This document shows, in pieces, positions 1 through 12,100 of a DNA stretch of 64,000 bases (positions within the stretch are counted from its first letter, which is position 1; every line of letters starts with the position of its first letter). The DNA comes from Tigriopus japonicus (Eukaryota; Arthropoda; Copepoda; Harpacticoida; Harpacticidae), in contig CM021314.1 in assembly GCA_010645155.1 (NCBI GenBank), positions 9,109,052-9,173,051 on the forward strand, written 5' to 3'. The notes under the pieces are model-generated. The model was not told the DNA's origin, did not search any database, and saw only the letters and a list, made by a program, of their open reading frames with translations. The position numbers and the translations under genes were made by a program.

Positions 1-2288
1 AAACAATAAAACACTTAAGATTGTGAAAACGAAATACAAGTTGCATAGTAATGCTGAAATGAAATAAAGCCTAGATTGAAGGTTTATATGTAATCTTGCA
101 TTTTACTAACATTAAGAAGTCCAAAATTGCCAAGGCCAGCAAAGCTAATTGCAGAAGTATTCTTGGGCCAGAATATATTTTAAGGATGTTATACAAGAAA
201 GCTGTATTTTTGACAGATGATGTTGTTTTCAGCAAATGTTGGATCATAAAGACGAAAAAGGGGGGGAAGAAGATAGAACATAAAGGTAATCATTGGTAAA
301 AGTTTTTAACCCACAATTGAGTTGCTAAAATATGCGGCTGACTTTCCACCTTGTTGATAGGAACACTCTTTTGTTAGTAATTTCATATTTTTCATTTTTA
401 AGGCCAAAACTATATTTGATTGTGAAATTCACAATTGCATTTTGTGAAACCAAAGACAATTTAAGTATCATCAAATGCCATGTTTCTATTCAATAACAAT
501 GGTACTTTCAAGGGACTTGTTACTTTTTCATCAAAAGAATTAATTGTGCATATTCTTTCAGTTGAGGAAATAAAAGGCCGAAGATCGAAAAGGCAAAGAC
601 GCGATGAAATCTTTTGCATTTGAGCTCATTTGCACATGATTTTTTTTTTCTTTTAAATTTTGATCGCATTTATTTTCTTCATACAAAACCTTCCACTCTT
701 TATTTCCAAACTTTTTGCTCTTAATTCACAGAAAATCGTCTGTTTAGGTAAAATACAGGCAACAAATAAAAGTACCGAATGGTGCAGACGCCAAGTAATT
801 TTCTTTTGGGCCTTGGAGGTCAAAAGGCGCCAAAATGTGCCTCTAAAAATACAATTGGTCACACCTCGATGAACGCTGGCTGGAATGGAATAGGTAACAT
901 AATCACCAAACCTAGAATTCGTTTCGTGTTTGCTTTGTCGATTGAAATCATTGACACTCCAGCTATCGAAAAAAACTCGAACCGTTTGGATAAATGCAAG
1001 TGAGGACGAGCTTCCTTTAATGTCGGGATGCAAAATATCACACCAAAATTATTTAAATATTACCGAACTATTTTCTGTTATGTGGTGAACGTCAAGCCTG
1101 CATATTTATACTTGAAACTCAGGTAAGATATCCAAAAAATGTCCACAAAAAAGATGCATAAAACTTTCTATTGAAAACAGTCAACAACAATTTAATGACA
1201 TCGTACAAAACTGCCAGTAAGTTATTGTTCGAGTCAACTCTGAAATGAAAACATGTTGATGTTGGCACCACTGACTACGTGAAAGGAAAGACGGCTACGA
1301 AAAGGAATCTATCTAAGAAAACGCGGCCGCCGGCAACACTGCTTGAGATAGACAATTTGGAAGTGTCTCCATATTGTGATCGTTGTGGCCCTATTTCAAT
1401 CAATTTTCACGGAAGAGGCAGGTTGTCAACTCGGTTAAGTTTTAACTAAAAAGATAGGGAAATTCTCAAGATGATTACAAAAACTACTAGATTATTTGGC
1501 ACTATTTTTATCAAAATTTTGTGACCCTAGTAATGAGTCCCAAAATTTGTTCAGAATCTCGAAGTCGTTGAAATGCTCAAAAATGGCAAAATAGTTTAGA
1601 ACTAAAGATAGGCAGGCACTCGTAGCAGAGTATTTGCCAATTATCTACAACATTCCGGGTCTTGTTGGTTTGAATTTCGTGCTTTCAGAGTCTTAGTGGC
1701 AAGGGGTCTAAATTTACACGCTGTAGTAACGGCTTTAGCAACTCAAATGGGCACACCCGCGGTCATTCCAGAGGGTGAAGTACGTAATAATCAATGCAAG
1801 TAATGTTTGAGTGGCAATTGGTAAGCGCAAATTTTAGCTTATCCATCTGTGGAATTGAAACAAGCGAAGCTTTTGTAAAGTATGTGCAAAATAATGCCGA
1901 AATTAGTGCTATTACAGCCCTACTTTTAAAAAAATGGCCCCTTTGAATGGTAGATGGCGTTAGTATATCCTCAATTTAAAAGTCCGTAGCCAGTTTGTGA
2001 TATTTACTTGAAAACTCTCATTAGTTCAGTGGTATGAACTCAGCTAGGGATTCTTGGGCCCAAATGGCTAAGGATGTGTTGGAGCCTAGACTAGCCATTC
2101 AACAAACTTGATAAAAGATTATTGAAAATCCCCGAGCTTGATTAAAAATTTGGTTTCTTAACAACCTTGAATCAAGCTACATGAGAACTTTTCTCTTGTA
2201 TAACAAAGTTCAAACCTGCGAACGCCAAAGCCTGGGACCTCTAAGTATTAGGCCCCAGGAATCCCTAGCTGAATTCGTCCGACTAGGC
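1..2288. other. Intergenic, no gene recognised
   Basis: AT-rich sequence with only short open frames on both strands. The longest (653-1033, minus strand) overlaps others in several frames, has no recognisable domain and no convincing promoter or splice signals. I see no RNA gene and no clear repeat here. Confidence 0.5.
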
Positions 2289-2296
2289 GTTCCGAC

Positions 2297-3928
2297 CAGG
2301 GTGGGCATTTGTTTTTGGACATTTTTTCCACCCCTGTCCAAAAGGTGTCCAAAAAAGGGTGTTGAAAAGTGTCCACAAGAGTCCGAAAGTAATAATGTGT
2401 AAAATAATGGTTAAAACACTCAAAAATTTACATTTTTTAAACTTTCTTTCCATAATAAAATCACTTGACAAAGTTTGATCTAGAATAAGTAAATTTAGCA
2501 TAAATAAGCATGTATCTAATACGGTAAACAAGCCAATTATTTAAAGGCATAACTGGACACTTGAACTTCTTGTTCTTTTTTAATTGAGGACAACAATGGA
2601 ATGAACGATTGAAAGAACAAATGGGAGACTAGGACTACTAACAACATACTAAAAGTAAACTTCATGTTATTTATAATATAACAAATGCATTTTGGTAATG
2701 GTGACGATGTGAGGTCCGGACAAAAGAGCGAACCAGTGTTACCAGAACTTTCCGAACCAATTGTCCCAAAATATATCCAAAAAAAGGTCAGACTCGGCTA
2801 GATGGAAACAAATTGTTACTGTCATGCTTTGGCATTTCAGCAAGCAAATTTGAAAACCAAAGTAGTAATGATTTCAAGCCAATCAGATATTCTTCATGGA
2901 ATACTTCACTTGCAAGAATGAATTTTAGATCAAAAACAGTTGTTTGAACAATGAGAATTTTCCTTTGGGCAATAATTTAAGACGTTTTTATTGCTGTTTT
3001 GAAAGTGGAACATATTTAAAAAGTAAGGTATGTGTTTTCCGTAAGTTGACATTGGCCATTTTTTAACTTGAAACTACTGATTTTGAAATATCTGGCAACG
3101 CTGCTTTGTTGTTCTTTTGACTGGACCTCACATCGTCACCATTACCTGCATTTTAAAGCTCATAGATTCATGATTAGTTACAAGTAGAAGTTATTTAGTA
3201 TTTTGATTGATTTTCTCTACATCAGAACAAAAAATTCAAAAGGAAGTTAGTCATTTTTGTCGGTGTTCCTACATCCAAAAGTGGATCATTTCCCGTCAAT
3301 GAGACGGGGGCTTTAGACGTGCAAGTAATTGTGCGTCTGAGATGTATTTGTAAAGACATGATTCATTTATAGGGCAATAAAGTGATTGGTAGGGTAATAA
3401 AATGATTTGTAGGGTAATAAAGTAAGTGGTAGGTGAATAATATTTTGGACCTGCCCTCTTCGGGCTTGGAGGAAGTCTCATAAAAGGAGAAGGCGGTCAA
3501 TAAAAGGTTTTCACATCAAGTATCTTAAGAGGTGTTGACTTTTTATGAAGAAGGCAAGACTCTTGTTAACAGATAAAGAAACAATGTGTAAATCATAAAA
3601 CTTAAAACAGTTACACAAATTTAATCATATTGTGCAAATAAAACATGCAAATCATTCTTAGGTTTGACAAATGTAAATGTAACTTTATTGTAATTAGTGT
3701 ATTTTCCTCTTGACTGACGATAGAATTAATCATAGTATGATTGATTTTGCCGAGTATCATGACCAAGAATTATTTTTGTTTGAGTGTATAACTATTCATT
3801 TGTTTGGATTCAATTAGTCATGCAATACAAGTGTTTTCTTATACGTTTGTTGGACTTTGGACATCTTTGGACAATTTTGGACACTTGGGTGTCCAAAACT
3901 CTCTTGATGTCAAAAAATGCCCGCCCTG
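2297..3928. mobile_element. Non-autonomous hAT-like DNA transposon, 1.6 kb
   Basis: The ends are inverted copies of each other: the left begins CAGGGTGGGCATT and the right, read in reverse complement, begins CAGGGCGGGCATT. Both termini contain repeated TGTCCAAAA blocks. The element is flanked by 8-bp near-identical duplications, GTTCCGAC (2289-2296) and GTTCTGAC (3929-3936), which is the target-site length of the hAT superfamily. No transposase-sized frame survives inside. A younger element (2694-3146) is inserted in it. Confidence 0.7.
2694..3146. mobile_element. hAT-like MITE with perfect 8-bp target duplication
   Basis: A 453-bp element. The terminal inverted repeats are identical for about 24 bp, starting GGTAATGGTGACGATGTGAG at each end, and diverge gradually after that. 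It is flanked by a perfect 8-bp direct repeat, TGCATTTT, at 2686-2693 and 3147-3154. The length and target duplication fit a hAT-type MITE. It carries no coding capacity and sits inside the larger hAT-like element at 2297-3928. Confidence 0.8.
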
Positions 3929-3936
3929 GTTCTGAC

Positions 3937-5270
3937 CCCCAAAACAAACAAAGGACTAAAGAACGCTAAAGACCTCCAAAAAAATATCCCACTCCTAAAC
4001 ACAAATGTTAATTTGAAATAAAACAAATCTGTTGTCCCTAGTTATCTTTTTCTTAGAAATGCCAACAAAAAGAACACTTTTAGCTGTGAATGATTTGCCT
4101 ACAACAATCATTAAAATTCATGATTTATTTATTTACAAGGAATCCTTTGAGGCGTGCTAAAAATCTGCTACCAGTAAATAATCCTGCTTCATTTTCACGT
4201 TAAAGTCTTAAACCAAATATTTTTGAATCAAATGCTTGAAATTCCGCATATCGCATCCTCTATTTTTTAACGTCTAAGCCAGTAGAAAATCGTTTTTTCA
4301 ACTCCCAATTCGTGACAACACTACAGACCTGCTCTGACTTTACCACCAACCCCAAAGGCTACTCAGAGATCTTTGTCAGTCTTCTTTGGTCCCAGATTCA
4401 CCGACATACTCGCCCGCGTTTTGCGCCCTCATCAGAATTCCCAGCTACTCCAATAGGGACTGCTCAACAGAGGATTCGTTTTAGTCTGTCGAGTGGTTTA
4501 AAACGGCCTCAAGAATAAGTTGGCTATGCAGTGAATTTAAGCAAAATTATCTAACAATGAACAAAGAATGTACCAATTCGTGACTATCAATGCAAAAGAA
4601 ATTACAATTGAGTAACCCTACTTTTCATTAGTGTTTCTTCATCATGCCTTGGTTCTCTAGAAATTTTCAAAACTGGGTACTTAACATCATCTCTTCCAAA
4701 CCAAGACCAATGCCTTGAGTGGTTTACACTAAAACAGTAAACTCAACTGGAGATGACAACTTTAGATATCCCTAGTCTAAGTTTTATGAAACCTTGTCAG
4801 CTTTTTTTTTTTGAAAGTATGGCTCTGTAATTAATAAGAACGCTTCTAATTGCAGTATCCATATTCTTTCCCATAAAACGACCTTTTTCAGTCAACATTA
4901 ATCTTTGAAATTCTTGCAAATCATTAGATAGCAAAGATGAAAATGTTTTTAGGTCAAAGAGAGATAATGTTCTAGATTAACCAGCCCCTTGGTTATATTT
5001 TGTTATAATTATTGCTCATGCAGGGCCCAGTAACAGAAAATTTTCATGGAAAACTCTAGCCTTCATTTTGATGGTACATTGCTAACTTCTTTAGAGGAGA
5101 AGTTGGATAGCAATCATATGGTAGAGAATTAGTGGTAGACACTACACAATTTTTTCAAGAAAAGATAATTTAGACTGAAAGGATGGGTCATCATGAACCA
5201 ATGATATTTAGATAATTTAGGGCTTACCAAGCTTCAAAACAGGGAACAACGGGTCCATAAGACAATTCCA
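3937..5270. other. Intergenic, no gene recognised
   Basis: AT-rich sequence between the hAT-like element and the next MITE. Only short frames are present (for example 4312-4518), with no domain, promoter or splice support. Confidence 0.45.
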
Positions 5271-5273
5271 GGC

Positions 5274-5480
5274 ACCGGCAACAGCTTTATGGCCAGAGCC
5301 CAACAAATTTGACTCTGTTGTGTCAGAGGCCCATCAAACAAACGTTGGTAGGTTCACGGGCCCAAATATCTACGATCAAAGAGCTCTAGGCCCACAAGTT
5401 CACTTACTTGAATGCTCTATCAATCTATTTTGGACTCTCCCCACAACTCCTGGGCCCACTAAAGGACGCCCAAGGGCCCA
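5274..5480. mobile_element. GGGCCCAC-rich MITE, copy 1 (degraded)
   Basis: This stretch matches, in the opposite orientation, the elements at 32449-32666 and 49892-50140. It has a CCGGCAACA end, an AAATTTGACT block, AGGTTCACGGGCCC, and further repeated GGGCCCAC blocks. No clean target duplication is visible, so the limits are approximate. It lies just upstream of the 5' leader of the adaptor gene. Confidence 0.55.
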
Positions 5481-6135
5481 TGGTCTTTTTTGCCTCTGTT
5501 CTTTACTCAATCCTCGGTGGTTATGAAAGTCCACTTTGGTCCTTTAAATCCAACAATAACTATCTCCCATCGTATCCTCTGGGTAAGCCATCTACGCTTC
5601 AACGAGTCTGACTTGGAATTTGGCCGTTCGTTGTTGGTGGGTGAACAGAGTGAACAATCCAGGCTGCTGGAATGGTCCGTCTGTCGTCCACACAACTTCA
5701 AGAACAAGCCTGCAGACACTCGCTCAGTCAGTGAATCAGTCAACGAGGGTGTGCTGTTGGTCGTCGTCGTGGTCCTCTGGGTGGTTGTGTGCTAGGGCAG
5801 TGGTTGTCTACCTCGCCTTAGCTCTGCTCGGATTTAATAATCTAAAAAAAGATAGAAATATACACACACAAACACGAGCAATTTCCTTCAAGCGAACCCT
5901 GTTTGTGCCGCAGCTGTAAAAGAGATTCGAGTTCAAGAGTGATTCTCTCGATTGAGTGATTCAGGCTGGAAATGGAAGGCTAAACGGGATTCTTATCAAT
6001 AGATAGATGAATGGGTGTGTCGGCTAAGGCATTAGCTTTCAAAATTATAACCCGTGCAGTGCAGTGTTGGTTGGGGTGGTGGGTGTGATTGGGCATCGGA
6101 TCCTCAGATGAACCATTGAAGCCAAAACGGGGATC
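5480..6135 (+). promoter_or_regulatory. Probable promoter and 5' leader of the adaptor gene
   Basis: The sequence between the upstream MITE and the ATG at 6136 is less AT-rich than its surroundings and contains repeated initiator-like TCAGTCAGTGAATCAGTC around 5725-5745. I see no TATA box at a useful distance. The ATG is followed directly by a GTAAGG donor, so the leader and the first four coding bases form one exon. The exact start site is not visible. Confidence 0.35.
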
Positions 6136-9100
6136 ATGGGTAAGGGAATTTCTTAATTTGGACCAAGATATGTTTGTGGATTTGGGTTTTATGGCGGGTT
6201 TGTAGAGAATTTGGAACGATATCAAAATAGGGATGTTGGTGTGATTATTAATTTTCGTGTAACAAGGAGAGAATAGCATTTTCTATCCCAAAACAATAGT
6301 AGCTACAACATGTGAGAAACCTCGCTATTTTCTTGAAGGATGTTTCAGTTCATAGCAGAGTATTAAACGATATGATTCAAAGGCGATCTAGAGTATTGAA
6401 AAGAAATCTTTTTTCCTTTCAAATATTTGACCAAATTTTTGTTCTCTTTGCCTTTATGGATGAATATAACGGCTCATTGTCCACCTCCAATTGGACAAAT
6501 ATGTATTTACTGTCGCTCTTCTTTTCGTTCTTTTTAATCACAAAGTGAACCGCAATATTTGTGTATAAAAATCCCCATCATATGTCATGCCGATCTCAAA
6601 GATTTAAAGAATACTTAAAGTAATCCCGTAACATGCAAGGGAAAAGACCAATATATCATAAACATTTGAAATAGATGAGAACTCATCATAGAAGAAAACG
6701 CCATCTTATTTTATTTTGAAAAGAATTGGACAAACGATGAGAGGGTTGGCGGGCCTCATCTTCGTTTGAATGATCGGAATTAACCAACTTGTGGTCAGCT
6801 CAGTTTCTAATGTCATCTGCTTTTATTCCAGTGGACGTGGAAGTTGAATTCGATTACGATGCTGAATTACCGGATGAGTTGACCATTCGAAGTGGTCAGC
6901 TCATTACGGATGTCAAGCAAATGGATGGTGGATGGTGGGAAGGGACTCTAAAAGGCAAAAGAGGCGTTTTCCCCGACAATTTTGTCAAGGTAAGCACTAT
7001 TAAACCACTTCTTCGACTAAGAAACCACGACCACGCTTTAAGTAACTCCGATGCAACGCCCACGATCCGAAGGAGGACAAAAAACGCATTCAAGGATGCT
7101 TCTTTTGCATTTGAAACATGGCCATAAGCTTTCCATACAAGGACCATGAACAAACGTCCACAACTTCTTAAAAAAATGTTGGTCCAAACCACAAGTACTT
7201 AAGGACTTGGCAGTCGTCTTCAATAAGAAAGGAAGAGCGAGTTAAGAAACAACATCAGTGCCAATGAAGAAATCGCCTTATCTTAGTAAAAACATCTCGT
7301 TCCGTCCTCCACCTCTTCAAATAAATCAAGCTAATTCAAGCCAACAAGTCCGTTTTCCTTCCCAGCATTTCCCAGTAATCGTCAGCTGGTTGGTTTTATT
7401 TTCTGTCTGAACACGAACATGTACGGAAGAACACCGACGACAGCTTCGACATTCATGCGGCTATGTACGGATTGCACACTTGATAAGCCGGCTTAGTACA
7501 TATGCGAAGACTACCGTTGACTTCCTGAATGGTCAATTAGTGTGCCAGAGAGAGAGATTTGTGAAGGGGAGGGAGAACTTTTTTGGCTTCGTCTTGGAGG
7601 GAAATCTGAAAGAGATGATTGTCGGTCGGTTCAGGTGTAATCCGATATAAAGCATTTATTTATATATGAACCTCTCCCGCCCGCCGTCGCTCTTCCGTGT
7701 GACATTTATTCCGTGATGTTTGTGTCGTTGTTGCCAAGAATAATGTTGTGAAACGTGCGATACCTGAACGATTCCGGAATTTGTAATGTTGGTGATGTTG
7801 TTTTTTTGCCCATGGAACTTGATGAGAATCAAACTTGTGAAGGACGGGAAGTCTTTAGATGCATCATCACAGTCTCCATTGTTTGTTTGCCAGTGTCTTG
7901 GTCTCATTTGTTGAAGTGATATTTCGGAAAAGAGAGAATTTGGAGGGTAGTTTTCGTTGATCTCGCGTTGGTCAATTACCGTTGATCGTGTTCACTTTTA
8001 CCATCGAGAGTCGCCATTTCGTTTATGTGAGTGTTTCTGCCTTCTGAAGAAGACTTGTTGTTTCGTTAATCGCTTCTCGAGTTTACTCGTCATCCCTACA
8101 TGGCGTAAGATCATTTGTTTCTTGTGAATCCCAGATACAATATATATAGAGAGGCAAACTTTGTCGAATATCATCTTTCTCCGCCAAACATAAACCAGAC
8201 TCCCCATGAAACGAGTTGCAATAATATTGGACGATAATTGAAGTCTGCTTCTCCCCAAAGAGATGGACAAAGTGTACAGTTGAAACAAACTATTGGGTTC
8301 TACGACATCACCAAGTATTTCCGACGATCCAAAGATATTTGGAAAATGAAGCGAGAGAGAAGAGATCAGGTTTCGTGTTATTGCACTGAGAATGGCAATA
8401 TTTGCTTGGGATGGGAAATTTGTTCACATACACCAGATTCTTCACCAATGTGTTAGAGCTAGCTTCCATTCACTTGTGTCCCCATCGAGAAGTAATCTTT
8501 CCTAATACTGTTCATGGGGAGCAAGATGTCCATAACGTTTGGAGGAGAGGACAATCTATGACAGATTGTCTCCCGTGTCAACATTTCAAATTTCACTTTG
8601 GCTAAATTGATAAGAGGCCCGTTGTGACATGGCAAAAAATGTATCCTCGAAAAGGAAAGAATTATTCCTTTCATGGGGAAGTTGACCATGAGAAGATTCG
8701 ACTTGCCTTCAAAGGACTTTGGCCAATCAACCCTTTTTGGATGTTCTTATTCATCGCCTTCAATGACCTCTAACTGAGACCTTGTACTACTTTACTTTTT
8801 TAACATGGACAACAACATCATTGTCATGGTTATTACCTCAATCATGTTTTCACGCTGGTCTTCTGAAAGTTGACGATGGCCCAGTAAACTTGATCTAACG
8901 GTGTCGGTGGGTTTGACTCATTTGAAATTGGTTGGACTTGTGCTACCATCACTACAATGATATGATCCCGTTCGACCAAGAAGCCTCGACCTACCATGTA
9001 ACCTATGTGTACCGTTCTGAACGACTGAGTCGATGAGGAGCCTATAAATGTTGGCATAAACTGCATCAGGCGTACTTGACGTGTTTGGTTCGCCCTTTCC

Positions 9101-12100
9101 GAGAATTTTGGCCCAGTTTAATGAATACTTGTTTCCTCTGGGGAGAATAATTCACGCCTACAACAGAGATGGCCGAGCACGTTGAGACAATAAGCCTTTG
9201 GGATTTGGCTGTGATGGCTATCGATCAAGGTTTTGTTCTCCATTAGCCATGACTTGAAAGAGATCGCCCATGTCCATGAAACATCTTTCAATTTGTGACA
9301 AGTTGTGAGATTTTCTTTCATGGAGCTTCACACAGATCGGAGTAGTCAACAACATGATCAGATAAACGGAACGAAGAAGGGCCTCATCCTACACTTGCAG
9401 TCTTTATGATTCCTCCGAGTTTTACTTTGAAACGCAAGCAGATCTGGCTCAAAACTGAGCCGATTCTCAATTTACGTGAGATTGAATGGATTTCCAAAGA
9501 ATACTCTTCAGAATACTTCCATGAGCTTTGATCTCTGATGATAACAAAGAGTTACAACCAAGAGCCCGAGCAAGCATCTGGCTTCATTCATTGAGAGCAG
9601 AGCATCCTTCTATTTGAACTTGTGCCTGAAAGTGCATTTATCCAATGACCCCACACCTCAATCCGAATGTCAGAGCTGATGAGGATGACGCATCGGAAAC
9701 AAGGTTACCAGTGCCCTAATCATGCTTACTTCCCAATTCAAAGCACCAAAAGGATGGTTGGCTTGGCCGGAATTGTCACCATCATCATCCTATATGCTAA
9801 ATAGCTGTGACAAAAACGCCAGCACGCTCGTTAGAAGGCAACGAGAATTTCATTGGCAAGCCCTTCCAACAAGTGCTCGAAAACCAGCCGAATAAAGCGA
9901 GAGAGATCCTTCTGTCTAAATACTATTGTCAGGGGATTGAATCCGGCATCGCTCGGTGTAATCGTTGTCATTACAAACAGTGGCAGGGAGGAGGCCAACC
10001 GACTACTACTACTACTTTGTACGATTCGAAACGTAGGTAGTCGAATAAAGCTCTGCATTGAAGGCTCTCCTTGGTCTTCACCGAGTGTGTCACTTTTGCT
10101 CCACTTGGTTGAATCGTGTCTCATATGAACGTGAAGAACGTGAGTCAAGCTGTTGCTTTGCTAGTAGTACACGAGTGTGGCCTGCAGAGGGAAAAATAAT
10201 GCCATTTGGTGACTGCCTTTGGAGGGAGATCCACTGGCCTCCCACGTTCTCAAATTTCAAATGATTGTGTGTCTTTCAAGCCGAAAGGAAATAGAAAACA
10301 GTCCATTCATTAGATGTTTGATTAGTGCTCGTGGAAAGTGCTTGACTGGTGCTTACTGAAACAATGCCTTCCTCGGATCTACGGGTCTTCTCTCATGAGG
10401 ATGAGGCACTCTGCGTGTATGGTGACCCAAATCGACCCCAATCTCAGTTGAGAGTCTATCAAGTGAACAAGAACGACCCGCGACACTATTGTCAATGTGC
10501 TGTGCATCGGAAACAGAAGCAAAATACGAATAACCATCATCAACATCATAGGCGACTTGTATCATCCTCAAGTCCCGTTCTGAAACGTCAAACGAGTCTT
10601 TTGTCTTTGCTTTCGCTGAAAAACCTCAATCGCAAATCCGTATCGAGATGTTCCTCCCTGAAGACTCATGATGCTGAGGATGGAACACCTCAGACCTCGA
10701 GATTTTCCTCTAGTGTCAAATTGCTGAAACCTTTCTTATCTTTGGATTATTCCAAAAAGCGTTGGGCAGGATCATGTGACACAGGTCTCAATTGTGATCA
10801 TATTGTTCATTTGCGAGGGTTTCAAAGACGAGGAACTTTGTACCCCAACCAATATCCTCAACATCAGCCTTTGAAGGCCAGTGCATCTACCTCCACGTTA
10901 TTTCTTGGGAACAACTTTGTGAGTTTACCACAAGAAGTTGCAAATTTCAGCGAAAGAAAAACCGAGGTAACACTGACTTTAGAACGTCTTGCTCTCTTTC
11001 TGAACAACAGTTCTTACGCTAAAAAGATTGTATCTGGAGTCGACGTAGAAGGTCGAGAAAATGATGGGTTGGTTCATAGAGTACTGTAAATAGAGCCAAG
11101 GTTGCTGTTCGACCTTGTGTTTTTGCTGGTAGCCCCCGTCCTCCTTAAGATTAGCAATGAAAAGTTGGCCTCTACCGTAAAATGCGTGGTTGTCGTGGAT
11201 TTAATTGTTACCTGGATGGATGCTTTGATAAATACTTTATGCTATTGGATCTTGACGTGAATGAACGAGCCTTTCTCCTCGTCAGCTACACAAGCAGGAC
11301 CACATTTTCTATCCAAACCGCACCGTGCGTCTCTTGCTCTACCTCGAATTTCATTCTGAGCCTCATGAGCTTGTGAGATCATCGATCATTGTCCAATTGG
11401 AGCCATGGGCCAAAGCAATTCAACACGTGTTCAGGCCCTGACTGTTGACCAGACTGTGCCCGTTTTGACTAATGCAGCATCACCAATGCCATTGCCCACA
11501 TCCAGCTTTAACTGGCCTTCTCTTTCCTGTTGCACTGGTTGCTATCCAAGTTCATGTTGGAAATTATCAAAAGCCAGTAGCTATTCACCATTCCGAAGTG
11601 ATGGCCGACAACCAGAAGGTGCTCTGTTTTCTTCTACGTCTCCTTCGCGGTTTCATCCAGCAAACCCGTTAGCATCATCATCATCATCTTCATCTTTCCC
11701 TCCAACGTCCGCTAGATCGGCGACGTCCTCCTCTTGGTGCAGTTTTATTCGCTTTTGGTTACTCTCTCCCGCGTTTGGTTGCTACCGGTGCTTGGAATTG
11801 CCTGTCCGAAGAAAACTTGATCATGACAGGCAACAAGATCGGCCGGAACAAATTGAGAATGAGGTTGCTGTTGTGGCCGGTAATTATGACCAAGAAAACA
11901 ACAACAACGAAGTGGTCGTCGTTGACGTCGACGTCAATGATAATGTCGAAGACACCATGGAGCTTTTGGATGTAGAGGAACATGCTGTTGTTGCGACTGA
12001 TGACGAGATAATCGCAATATCTCGTGACCAAAACCAACTTGTTTGTGACGGTGATATTGGTTCAAATTGGCAGAAAGCGACATCTCCGTCTCGTAGGAAG

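Noticed and set aside
653..1041. Open frames of 60-126 codons on both strands
   Set aside because: They overlap in several frames, with no domain, promoter or splice support; most likely chance.
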